DNA from: Marinomonas foliarum
GTDB lineage: Bacteria; Pseudomonadota; Gammaproteobacteria; Pseudomonadales; Marinomonadaceae
Assembly: GCF_003337275.1 (NCBI RefSeq)
Contig: NZ_QPJQ01000033.1
Location: 1 to 55,313 of the forward strand
Direction: 5' to 3'
DNA length: 55,313 bases
The stretch's first letter is position 1. Each line of letters opens with the position of its first letter. Below are positions 17,011 to 25,370 of this stretch, one piece after another. A program made the translations under genes and the position numbers. The notes below the pieces were generated by a model. It worked only from the letters and a program-made list of their open reading frames with translations. It did no database searches and was not told the DNA's origin.

Positions 17011-17647
17011 TGAATTTTTTCTCCAGATGCTTGCTGTACAGGGACAGTGGATAACAAAGAATGAAGTAGATAAGTGCAACGAGAGTAAAGACTTTAAACG
17101 GTTCAAAGGTAGCGTTATTTAACATGGTGCCAACTTTAGTCAGTTCGACAAAACCAATTACTGATGCCAGCGCTGTACCTTTAATCACCTGTACTGAAAA
17201 GCCGACCGTTGGTGCCGTCGCCACGCGAATCGCTTGTGGCAAGATAATAAAGCGTAAGGTTTGTAAGAAGCTCAAGCCTATGCATCGGCTGGCTTCCCAT
17301 TGTCCTTTCGGCAAGGTATCGATACAGCCACGCCAAATTTCAACCAAGAAGGCGCTGGTAAAAAACGTCAGTGACAAAATCGCTGCACCCCACGCGGATA
17401 TTTCATAACCCAGCATGGATAAGCCAAAGAAGCATAAGAACATCTGCATCAGCAATGGTGTGCCTTGAAACAGTTCCACGTAGATTTTTACGATGCGTTG
17501 CATTGTAGGATTACGGGTTAAACGCATGGCGGTTAATGTCAGTGCGACCGTAGTGCCGCCGATAAAAGCTGCGAGTGACAATAAAATCGTCCATTGTGTC
17601 GCAAACATTAGATTGCGCAGAATGTCGTAGTTAGAAAATTCGATCAT
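16997..17647 (-). CDS. Amino acid-type ABC transporter permease (second)
   Basis: A 216-residue His/Glu/Gln/Arg-type permease with about five helices. The EAA loop typical of the family is at QWEASRCIGLSFLQTLRFIILPQA. It pairs with the first permease as a heterodimer. It lies 36 bases after that gene and overlaps the ATPase gene. Substrate is inferred from context only (see the RpiR operators). Confidence 0.9.
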   Translation of the reverse strand: MIEFSNYDILRNLMFATQWTILLSLAAFIGGTTVALTLTAMRLTRNPTMQRIVKIYVELFQGTPLLMQMFLCFFGLSMLGYEISAWGAAILSLTFFTSAFLVEIWRGCIDTLPKGQWEASRCIGLSFLQTLRFIILPQAIRVATAPTVGFSVQVIKGTALASVIGFVELTKVGTMLNNATFEPFKVFTLVALIYFILCYPLSLYSKHLEKKFNVSR

Positions 17648-17683
17648 TGAGTATTCCTCATTTTGCTTTTCATCGAGAGCCTC

Positions 17684-18346
17684 TTAATCGGCTGTACGAT
17701 AAGCAAATAGGCGTTTTCCTAAAGCGTTGAAAGCAAATCGCAGCAGAATAGACAAACCTAGGTACATCAAGGCGGTCACCAAGTAGCTTTCAAAAGCACG
17801 AAAGTTACGTGATTGCACAAGGTTGGCGGCGTAGGTTAAGTCTTGCACCGAGATCTGAGAAATAACCGCAGAACCCAGCATGACGATGATGCATTGGCTG
17901 GTGAGAGCTGGGTAAATCTTTTCAAATGCCGGAACGAAGATCACGCGCGTCAGTGTTTGGCGAAAGTTCAGACCTAACACTTTTGCTGCCTCGATTTGGC
18001 CTTTGGAAATACTAGCAAGACCTGCACGAATGATTTCTGTGCTGTACGCGCCAAGGTTAATGGTCAGAGCAATCATGCTGGCTTCCCATGGCGACAACAT
18101 CATGCCAATAGCAGGAAGACCAAAGAAGATAAAAAAGAGCTGAACAATGAACGGCGTGTTACGAATAAGTTCCACATATACACTGACGACTCGTTGACTG
18201 GCTCGGTTGCCGTATTGGCGAATCGTCGCGCAGGCTGTTCCCAATGCCACGCCCAAGATCGTTGTCAGTACAGTGAGTTCAACAGTGGTTTTTAAACCAC
18301 TGAGAAACACGTCGCTGTATTGCAATAGATCAGAGAAATACAACAT
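17684..18346 (-). CDS. Amino acid-type ABC transporter permease (first)
   Basis: A 220-residue permease of the same family, with EAA loop KGQIEAAKVLGLNFRQTLTRVIFVPAF. The N-terminal half has the LTTILGVALGTACATIRQY segment conserved in polar amino acid permeases. It follows the binding-protein gene after 10 bases and lies before the second permease gene. Confidence 0.9.
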   Translation of the reverse strand: MLYFSDLLQYSDVFLSGLKTTVELTVLTTILGVALGTACATIRQYGNRASQRVVSVYVELIRNTPFIVQLFFIFFGLPAIGMMLSPWEASMIALTINLGAYSTEIIRAGLASISKGQIEAAKVLGLNFRQTLTRVIFVPAFEKIYPALTSQCIIVMLGSAVISQISVQDLTYAANLVQSRNFRAFESYLVTALMYLGLSILLRFAFNALGKRLFAYRTAD

Positions 18347-18356
18347 AACGAAAGCC

Positions 18357-19148
18357 TTATGCGCCGAAGCCTTTAGGTAGTGGTGCTTTTAGCCATTTCA
18401 TTGAAATGTCGTTGAGTTCACCCGATGCCAAGGCGCCTTTGATCAGCTCGTTCACTTTAGCTTGTAGAGCCGTTTCGCCTTTTGCCATACCAATGTAACA
18501 AGGTGAGTCTTTCAGCATGAATTTACTTTCTGGTGCGCGTTGTGGCTGACGTTTCGCAATTTCAGCGGCAACCAAGTTACCAGTAGCAATCAAATTAACT
18601 TGACCTGATAGGTAAGCGGTTAGTGTGGTGTTGTTGTCTTCAAAGCGTCGTACGTTGACAGATTCCGGTGCGTTTTTCTCAAGCTCTAAATCTTCTACTG
18701 ACCCGCGAGTAACGCCTACGGTTTTGTCTTCTAGTTCGCTAATTTTTGTCACAGCAACCTCTTTAGAGCCGAATACGCCTAAGAAGAAGGGCGCATAAGG
18801 CGTTGAAAAGTCGATGGCTTTTTCACGCTCTGGGTTTTTACCAAGGCTCGAAATAACCAAATCTACTTTTTTAGTTTGTAGGTAAGGAATGCGGTTGGCG
18901 CTGGTGACTGGGACGATTTCGATTTTTACGCCCATTTCTTTCGCGATGTAATTCGCCATGTCCACGTCGATGCCTTGTGGTTTCAAGTCGGTACCAATGG
19001 AGCCAAATGGAGGGAAGTCTTGAGGAACAGCGATACGAATAAGGTTGCGATCTTTGATGTCTTGCAGCACATCAGCGCTTGCGCTTAGTACACTGAAGCT
19101 AGCCGCAATGATTAAAGTTTTGCTAAGCAATTTTGTTAATCTTTTCAT
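18357..19148 (-). CDS. Amino acid-type ABC substrate-binding protein
   Basis: A 263-residue periplasmic binding protein (SBP_bac_3, cluster F). Signal peptide residues 1-25, cleavage after ASA. Conserved pieces include IRIAVPQDFPPFGSIG, PQGIDVDMANYIAKEMGV and VDLVISSLGKNPEREKAIDFS. Start 19148 is chosen because it begins a clean signal peptide; in-frame ATGs at 19169 and 19250 exist. It is the first gene of the importer operon, and TGAAAC/GTTTCA repeats stand upstream. The ligand may be a ureide or related acid rather than a common amino acid, given the shared regulation. Confidence 0.88.
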   Translation of the reverse strand: MKRLTKLLSKTLIIAASFSVLSASADVLQDIKDRNLIRIAVPQDFPPFGSIGTDLKPQGIDVDMANYIAKEMGVKIEIVPVTSANRIPYLQTKKVDLVISSLGKNPEREKAIDFSTPYAPFFLGVFGSKEVAVTKISELEDKTVGVTRGSVEDLELEKNAPESVNVRRFEDNNTTLTAYLSGQVNLIATGNLVAAEIAKRQPQRAPESKFMLKDSPCYIGMAKGETALQAKVNELIKGALASGELNDISMKWLKAPLPKGFGA

Positions 19149-19492
19149 GGTTGGGGAGTCCTGTTTCATTTTGTGAATGCCTGAAACACAATTTGCAACA
19201 GTCATGCCAATATGAAACAAAAGTTTCTTTAATGCTGATTTATGTAACAAATCGCAGCATAATAAGTGTGAAGCGCGTTATCAAGAAAGAGTGAGGTGCT
19301 AGGCTCTACAATGGAAGAAGGTTCTAGTATTTATTTGGCGCACTATAGCTGGGCGGCCATGCTTTTTTGGTGCGTTACTGTATTTTCTAGTTATCAAATT
19401 ACATAAGGCGCTATCAAAGCATTAATCTAAGTTGGCAGCTTAACGATAATCGATTACCGTAGAGCAAAATATCCCCGAATAGAGGTTAACCC
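19149..19492. promoter_or_regulatory. Divergent control region between ABC operon and rpiR-type gene
   Basis: The 344-base gap holds the palindrome TGAAAC-AAAA-GTTTCT (19213-19228) and another opposed pair, GTTTCA (19163-19168) and TGAAAC (19182-19187). These half-sites match the palindrome before the amidase gene at 20372-20387 and fit the TGAAA-N-TTTCA style known for RpiR regulators. No gene or RNA is recognised in the remainder. Confidence 0.65.
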
Positions 19493-20311
19493 GTGGCGAC
19501 AAAGCAGGATGTGCTATCCCTGATCGAGCAGACTTACCCAACGCTGTCTCCATCAGCGCGATCCATAGCGAATTACTTACAACAGAATCCCTTGGCGATT
19601 GTGAGTCAAACGTCTGCCGAGATTGCGGATAACACCAATACGTCAAAAGCGACAGTGAGTCGTTTCTTTCGCCAGCTTGGTTATGATTCTCAGCAAGGCG
19701 CGAAGCAAGCGCAATTAGCTCTGCGCGAAAGTGGCGTGCCGATATTCACCCAAGGTTCGTCTTTGGATCAAACCGCACAAGAGCTAAAAAACTTGTCGTT
19801 AACCTTTGAAGGATTACGACCAGAGACTCTGAATGAGATCAGCGAACGATTAGCTAAAGCAAGCCGAGTCACCTTGATCGGTTTTCGTAATGCTTATCCG
19901 TTGGCGTTGCATTTTCGTCAGCAGTTGCAACAGGTACGTCATTCTGTGCGCTTATTGCCACAGCCGGGGCAAACTTTGGGGGAAGACCTACACGATATTC
20001 TGGATGATGAAGTGGTTGTCTTGCTGGGGTTTAGACGTCGTACCCGCCAGTTCAAACAAATCGTAGAAGCTTTGCAAGGCCGAAATACCATCTTGATTAC
20101 CGATCCAACAGGCCAGGTTTATAATCAACAAGTGTCCCATGTACTGGTGTGTCACCTTGGTAACGAAAGCCCATTCGACAGCTACGCAGCGCCAATGAGC
20201 TTGATCTCCATGCTGTGTAATCGCGTGTTTGGTGTTCTGGGCGATGCGGCTAGCCGCCAGACGCAGGCGATTTCGGTATTGTATGAAGATTTGGATGAAT
20301 TGGAGCCTTAA
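19493..20311 (+). CDS. RpiR/MurR family regulator (HpxI-like)
   Basis: A 272-residue regulator: N-terminal HTH_6 domain (about 1-75; TSAEIADNTNTSKATVSRFFRQLGYDS) and C-terminal SIS sugar-phosphate-isomerase fold (about 110-250). Starts with GTG at 19493 behind AGAGG. RpiR regulators occur in ureide-catabolism clusters such as the Klebsiella hpx genes. Here it lies between the ABC importer and the amidase operon, and matching TGAAAC palindromes stand before both, so it probably controls both. Confidence 0.86.
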   Translation: MATKQDVLSLIEQTYPTLSPSARSIANYLQQNPLAIVSQTSAEIADNTNTSKATVSRFFRQLGYDSQQGAKQAQLALRESGVPIFTQGSSLDQTAQELKNLSLTFEGLRPETLNEISERLAKASRVTLIGFRNAYPLALHFRQQLQQVRHSVRLLPQPGQTLGEDLHDILDDEVVVLLGFRRRTRQFKQIVEALQGRNTILITDPTGQVYNQQVSHVLVCHLGNESPFDSYAAPMSLISMLCNRVFGVLGDAASRQTQAISVLYEDLDELEP

Positions 20312-20371
20312 CGGTCTTTGATACTTTTGCAGAAAAAATAGATTTATTTTTCGTTTCAGTTGACAGGATGC

Positions 20372-20387
20372 TGAAACGATTGTTTCA
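20372..20387 (+). promoter_or_regulatory. RpiR-type operator before the ureide operon
   Basis: TGAAAC-GATT-GTTTCA is a perfect inverted repeat of 6-bp arms with a 4-base centre, 25 bases before the amidase start. It matches the copy at 19213-19228 before the ABC operon. Confidence 0.7.
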
Positions 20388-20412
20388 TGTGTTCTACACA
20401 AGCGGAGGACAT

Positions 20413-21600
20413 ATGAAACATTTTATTGTACAAAATCCTTTTATCAATTTAAGTGAAACGACTTGGAATGATAGTTCCTCTGACGATTCTTTGTTGCCAT
20501 TAAGCGATTTACGTTTGGCGGTGAAAGACTTGTTTCATATGGCAGAACTGCCGACTTCCGCAGGCAACCCAACTTGGTTAGCGACTCATCCTATCCCGAC
20601 AAAAACGTCTTCCAGCGTTGCTGCTTTGCTGAATAATGGCGCGATTTTTTGTGGAAAAACCATTACTGATGAGTTGGCTTACAGCCTTAATGGCCAAAAT
20701 ATTCATTACGGAACACCCTCAAACCCGATGACACCTAATCGTCTCCCAGGCGGGTCGTCATCGGGTTCGGCGGTGGCCGTTGCGGCGGATCTTGCTGATA
20801 TAGGGTTAGGCACAGACACTGGCGGCTCGATTCGCGTGCCAGCAAGCTATAACGGTTTATTTGGATTACGTCCGACCCATGGCGTGATTCCATCAGACAG
20901 TATGGTCGCTCTTGCGCCGTCTTTTGATACGGTAGGTTGGCTCACCAGAGACTTAGATACATTAGCGAAAACAGCTAGCGTTTTGCTTAAAAACAAACCG
21001 CCGAAAGAATTTAATAACATATTGATTGCTAAGAATTTAATCGATCAAGTTGAGCACGTGAAAGAGCTAAATATTCAGCTTCAAACATGGCGTGAACAAG
21101 GTCGCTTTCCCAAAGAATCTTCCGTCGTAATCGACACTAAAGTGTGGAAAACCAGCGAGACATTTCGAACCTTACAAGGCGCAGAAATTTGGCACGAACA
21201 TGGTAAATGGATCAAGAGTTTAGAAGGTCTTGATGGTGTATTTGCGCCAGATATTCAGTCACGTTTTGAGTGGTGTCAAACTATTTCTGAGGCGGAAGTG
21301 GCTACTGCGAAACAACAAAGACAGCGCTTTAGCAATTGGCTAGAAAATGAAATTGAAGGGGCGGTGCTTATTATTCCCACCACGCCAGGTTTAGCGCCAT
21401 TATTTGATGCGGCCGATGATGAACTCGCGACCTATCGTAATCAGTTGATGGACATTACAGCCATTGCTGGACTAGCTGGTTTGCCGCAATTGCATCTGCC
21501 TGTTTGTACCTTACATGGTGCGCCATGTGGCTTGTCTTTAGTGAGTTCAAAAGGTACAGATTTGGCGCTAATTGAATTCGCAAAAACCTTAATGGAGTAG
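20413..21600 (+). CDS. Amidase signature family enzyme (possibly HpxY/AtzE-like role)
   Basis: A 395-residue amidase that hydrolyses C-N amide bonds through a Ser-cisSer-Lys triad. The residues are visible: Lys38 in LAVKDLF, Ser115 in PGGSSSGSA, and nucleophile Ser139 in TDTGGSIRVP. Start 20413 has GGAGG nearby. It is the first gene of the ureide operon and lies 4 bases before the GGT gene. In the Klebsiella hpx cluster an amidase (HpxY) stands with a GGT-type oxamate amidohydrolase, so a role on oxalurate or a related ureide amide is plausible but not shown. It is shorter than typical HpxY. Confidence 0.85.
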   Translation: MKHFIVQNPFINLSETTWNDSSSDDSLLPLSDLRLAVKDLFHMAELPTSAGNPTWLATHPIPTKTSSSVAALLNNGAIFCGKTITDELAYSLNGQNIHYGTPSNPMTPNRLPGGSSSGSAVAVAADLADIGLGTDTGGSIRVPASYNGLFGLRPTHGVIPSDSMVALAPSFDTVGWLTRDLDTLAKTASVLLKNKPPKEFNNILIAKNLIDQVEHVKELNIQLQTWREQGRFPKESSVVIDTKVWKTSETFRTLQGAEIWHEHGKWIKSLEGLDGVFAPDIQSRFEWCQTISEAEVATAKQQRQRFSNWLENEIEGAVLIIPTTPGLAPLFDAADDELATYRNQLMDITAIAGLAGLPQLHLPVCTLHGAPCGLSLVSSKGTDLALIEFAKTLME

Positions 21601-21604
21601 CGTC

Positions 21605-23203
21605 ATGAAAAAGAACGAGATCGCTTTTACTGCGCCGCACTTTAAAGCCACAGAAACAGGGCAAAAAATCCTTAAACAAGGTGGCACAGCGATAGAAGCC
21701 ATGGTGGCTTCCGCGGCGACGATTGCCGTGGTGTATCCACACATGAATGGCTTGGGTGGCGATGGTTTTTGGTTGATCAGCGAGCCGGGAAAAACACCAG
21801 TCGGTATCGATGCTTCAGGGAAAGCCGCTGAATTAGCCACGCTGGATTTTTATCACGGCTACGACAGCATTCCAGCCCGAGACGGCAAAGCCGCTGTGAC
21901 TATGGCCGGTGCAGTAGCGGGTTGGCAAGAAGCTTTGGCGGTGAGTCAAGCTTGGCAAGCCGCCTCTAACGCACAAAACTTACCTTTATCGACCTTGCTT
22001 GATGATGCCATTCAATTAGCGAAAAACGGCAGCAAAGTGACGAAAACTTATGTTGATGCCAGCAAAAAAACCTTTGCTGACTTAGTTGGTGTTCAGGGTT
22101 TTTCTGAGGCATTTTTGAACGCTAGTGGCCTCTATAAAGAGGGCGATACGTTGACTTTGCCAGTACTGGCAAAAACGCTGGAACAGTTAGCTGAAAAAGG
22201 CTTAGACGATTTTTATCACGGCGATATTGCCAAACGTTTGGCGAAAGATTTAGCCAGCGCAGGCTCGCCGATTCGCTTGGCGGATTTTCATTCTTATCAG
22301 GCAAAATGCGTAGAACCTTTGCAGGTCAAAACCAGCGTCGGCTCTCTTTATAATCTGCCAGCACCGACACAAGGCATCGCGTCTTTATTGATTTTGGCCT
22401 TGTATGACAAGCTTTATACGCAAGGTAAAACCGCGACAGACATGGCACATTTGTTAATTGAATGCACCAAACAAGCCTTTATTGCCCGTAATCAATTTGT
22501 CACTGACGAGTCCCGTTTAGCAATGGACCTGTCATCTTTACTGGATGATGAGCAACTGGAAAAAATGTGTCACGAGATTGCTTTAGAGCGTGCGCAGCCT
22601 TGGCCTCATCAAGCCAAGCATGGTGACACTATTTGGATGGGCGCCTGTGACAGTGAAGGCCGTATGGTCAGCTATATTCAGAGTTTGTATTGGGAATTTG
22701 GTAGCGGTGTGGTGAGTCCTTCCACTGGTATTGTGTGGAACAACCGCGGCTCGTCGTTTTCTCTTGAAAAAGGCTCTTTGCAAGAACTTGGGCCGAATTT
22801 AAAACCTTTTCATACGCTGAATCCAGCGTTTGCTGAACTAAACGATGGTCGTCGTATGAGCTACGGCACCATGGGGGGAGAAGGGCAGCCACAGACGCAA
22901 GCCGCTTTGTTTAGCCGTTATGTTTATCACCAGATGCCGTTGGGTCGAGCCATTAGCGAAGGTCGTTGGTTGCTCGGTCGAACGTGGGGCGATGTAAGTC
23001 ATAATTTGAAAATAGAGCGTGACTTTGCTGATATCGCTGCGGATGAATTGGTGCAACGCGGACATGATCTAGTCATCGTCGACTCGCAAAATGAATTAAT
23101 GGGTCACGCTGGTGCGGTTGTGCTTCATCCAGAGGGACATACCGATGCCGCAACCGATCCGCGCAGTGATGGTTCAGCCATCTTTGGTGATTTTATCAAG
23201 TAA
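21605..23203 (+). CDS. hpxW: Gamma-glutamyltransferase family protein, probable oxamate amidohydrolase
   Basis: A 532-residue Ntn-hydrolase of the GGT family. It has no signal peptide, unlike periplasmic GGT, so it acts in the cytoplasm. The autocatalytic nucleophile is probably Thr342 in HGDTIWMGACDSEG, giving large and small subunits; the glycine pair in YGTMGGEGQPQ is the expected oxyanion site. In Klebsiella the family member HpxW cleaves oxamate to oxalate and ammonia. The neighbours here (amidase, ureidoglycine aminotransferase, allantoate amidohydrolase) match that pathway, which makes oxamate a better guess than glutathione. The assignment rests on context. Confidence 0.78.
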   Translation: MKKNEIAFTAPHFKATETGQKILKQGGTAIEAMVASAATIAVVYPHMNGLGGDGFWLISEPGKTPVGIDASGKAAELATLDFYHGYDSIPARDGKAAVTMAGAVAGWQEALAVSQAWQAASNAQNLPLSTLLDDAIQLAKNGSKVTKTYVDASKKTFADLVGVQGFSEAFLNASGLYKEGDTLTLPVLAKTLEQLAEKGLDDFYHGDIAKRLAKDLASAGSPIRLADFHSYQAKCVEPLQVKTSVGSLYNLPAPTQGIASLLILALYDKLYTQGKTATDMAHLLIECTKQAFIARNQFVTDESRLAMDLSSLLDDEQLEKMCHEIALERAQPWPHQAKHGDTIWMGACDSEGRMVSYIQSLYWEFGSGVVSPSTGIVWNNRGSSFSLEKGSLQELGPNLKPFHTLNPAFAELNDGRRMSYGTMGGEGQPQTQAALFSRYVYHQMPLGRAISEGRWLLGRTWGDVSHNLKIERDFADIAADELVQRGHDLVIVDSQNELMGHAGAVVLHPEGHTDAATDPRSDGSAIFGDFIK

Positions 23204-23321
23204 CGTGATTATCGAGCTTTAGATTATCGAGTACTATGTTCGATTAGTATTACGATGGTTTGGTAACACCTTGATCTAGTAATACTTTTTTTGGTTATTT
23301 TACTTAGGAGAAAACAGAAAC

Positions 23322-24140
23322 ATGTCATTCATAATGGAAAACTATTCCATGATTCTCGCCATGATGGCCACGGGTGTGGTTGGCGGTATTTTAGCCGGTT
23401 TGTTGGGTGTCGGCGGCGGTATCGTTATCGTGCCGGTGTTGTTTTTCTTGTATCAAGGCTTGGGTGTCAGTGCGGATACCGCCATGCTGGTGGCAACAGC
23501 GACGTCTCTAGCGACCATTATTCCGACCTCTATTAGTTCAATTCGCGCCCATAAAGCCAAAGGCAACGTGGATTTCGATCTGCTGAAGCGTTGGGGCTTT
23601 TTTATCTTTTTAGGCGTAATGATCGGTAGTTTTGTGGTGACTCGTGTTGATGGCGAATGGTTGACTCTGTTGTTCGGTATTATTGCGACTTTGTCGGCAT
23701 TGAATATGTTGCTGGGCAAAAAAGACAGCATGTTCAAATCTTTACCGGGTAATGCTGGTCAAGGCGTGATGGCGACCTGTGTTGGTTTCTTCAGCTCTAT
23801 GGTAGGTATTGGCGGCGGTACGTTAACGGTTCCTATGCTGACCTTCTGTAACTACCCTGCGCACCGTGCTGTCGGTACTGCGGCGGCAGTAGGCTTGATC
23901 ATTTCCTTGCCAGCAGCCTTGACCATGTTGATCTTCGGACAAAGCCCAATTGACTCCCCTTACGGTACTGTCGGCTTGGTTAACTTGATTGGCGCAGCTT
24001 GTATCATTCCATTGACGGTTTTGTTTGCTCCTGTTGGCGCGGGATTAGCGCATCGCTTAGACGCAGCCAAATTGAAGAAAGTCTTCGCTGTCGTGTTGAT
24101 TTTCACAGGCATCAAAATGCTTTATCAGGTTTTAGGTTAG
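23322..24140 (+). CDS. TauE/SafE family permease
   Basis: A 272-residue membrane protein with about eight helices in two repeats. Family motifs are GGILAGLLGVGGGIVIVPVL near the N-terminus and the mirrored GFFSSMVGIGGGTLTVPML in the second half. Members export or import sulfite, sulfoacetate and other small organic anions. Standing in the ureide operon, it could move oxalate, oxamate or a related dicarboxylate. That is inference. It lies 118 bases after the GGT gene and 9 bases before the aminotransferase gene. Confidence 0.86.
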   Translation: MSFIMENYSMILAMMATGVVGGILAGLLGVGGGIVIVPVLFFLYQGLGVSADTAMLVATATSLATIIPTSISSIRAHKAKGNVDFDLLKRWGFFIFLGVMIGSFVVTRVDGEWLTLLFGIIATLSALNMLLGKKDSMFKSLPGNAGQGVMATCVGFFSSMVGIGGGTLTVPMLTFCNYPAHRAVGTAAAVGLIISLPAALTMLIFGQSPIDSPYGTVGLVNLIGAACIIPLTVLFAPVGAGLAHRLDAAKLKKVFAVVLIFTGIKMLYQVLG

Positions 24141-24149
24141 GAGATCATT

Positions 24150-25370
24150 ATGCAGCCGCTTTCATTACCTCCAAGATTATTAATGGGTCCAGGGCCAATT
24201 AACTGCTATCCACGCGTGTTGTCGGCTATGTCGACTCAGTTAGTGGGCCAATATGATCCGACCATGACCAGTTACATGAACGAAGTCATGGAATTGTATC
24301 GCCGAGTTTTTAATACCAAAAACCAGCAAACCTTTTTGATAGATGGTACGTCTCGTGCGGGTATTGAAGCGGCTTTGGTGTCTTGCTTAGAACCAGGCGA
24401 TAAAGTACTGATTCCTATCTTTGGTCGTTTTGGTCACTTGTTGGCTGAGATTGCTGAGCGCGCTGATGCGGAAGTTCACACCATCGAAGTGCCTTGGGGG
24501 GAAGTGTTTGATCCTCAGCAAATTGAAGACGCGATCAAGAAAGTACAGCCAAAATTATTGGCGATTGTACAGGGCGATACTTCGACCACCATGTTTCAGC
24601 CATTAGAAGAGCTAGGCGATATTTGTCGCGCTCATGATGTGTTGTTTTATACCGATGCTACGGCATCGATTGGTGGTAACCCGTTGGAAGTGGACGCGTG
24701 GAAAATCGATGCGGTTTCGGTTGGGTTACAAAAATGCTTGGGCGGGCCATCAGGCAGCGCGCCAATTACCTTGAGCGACCGCTTTGTGTCTTGTGTGCGT
24801 AAAAGAGCCCATGTGGAAGCGGGGATTCGTGATGCTCATCATCAAGGTTCGTCTGGCATGCGTATTCGTTCTAACTACTTTGATTTGCCTATGATCATGG
24901 ATTATTGGGGCGATGAGCGTTTGAACCACCATACGGAAGCGGCAACCATGTTATTTGGTTCTCGTGAGTGTGCGATTCAGCTACTTAGCGAAGGCCAAGA
25001 TGCGGTGATTCAGCGCCATCAGTTGGCTGGCAACGCCATGCTGCAAGGTGTTCTAGCTATGGGGTTAAAGCCATTTGGTGATTTGAAACACAAGATGAGC
25101 AACGTAGTAGGCGTACATATTCCTGACAACGTCGATGGTGAACAAATTCGCCATGATTTGCTAAACATCTTTAACATCGAAATAGGCACCAGCTTTGGCC
25201 CATTAAAAGGCAAAGTATGGCGCATTGGCACCATGGGTTATAACGCTCGCCAAGACGCTGTTTTGCATACCTTGCAGTCGCTAGAAACCGTACTTCGTCG
25301 TGCTGGTTTTGCGTTACCAGCCGGCGCTGCGGTAGACGCGGCCATGTCGGTTTACGCAGGAGAAAAATAA
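24150..25370 (+). CDS. (S)-ureidoglycine--glyoxylate aminotransferase (PucG/HpxJ-like)
   Basis: A 406-residue class V PLP-dependent aminotransferase. The PLP lysine is Lys195 in VSVGLQKCLGGPSG, and GTSRAGIEA is the phosphate-binding segment. Gln34 in VGQYDP and Asn260 in RLNHHTEA correspond to the residues that distinguish ureidoglycine aminotransferase from ordinary alanine-glyoxylate aminotransferase (which has Tyr in YHHT). The reaction would convert ureidoglycine and glyoxylate to oxalurate and glycine. Its stop codon overlaps the next gene's ATG (TAATG), so the two are coupled. The next gene supplies its substrate. Confidence 0.87.
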   Translation: MQPLSLPPRLLMGPGPINCYPRVLSAMSTQLVGQYDPTMTSYMNEVMELYRRVFNTKNQQTFLIDGTSRAGIEAALVSCLEPGDKVLIPIFGRFGHLLAEIAERADAEVHTIEVPWGEVFDPQQIEDAIKKVQPKLLAIVQGDTSTTMFQPLEELGDICRAHDVLFYTDATASIGGNPLEVDAWKIDAVSVGLQKCLGGPSGSAPITLSDRFVSCVRKRAHVEAGIRDAHHQGSSGMRIRSNYFDLPMIMDYWGDERLNHHTEAATMLFGSRECAIQLLSEGQDAVIQRHQLAGNAMLQGVLAMGLKPFGDLKHKMSNVVGVHIPDNVDGEQIRHDLLNIFNIEIGTSFGPLKGKVWRIGTMGYNARQDAVLHTLQSLETVLRRAGFALPAGAAVDAAMSVYAGEK

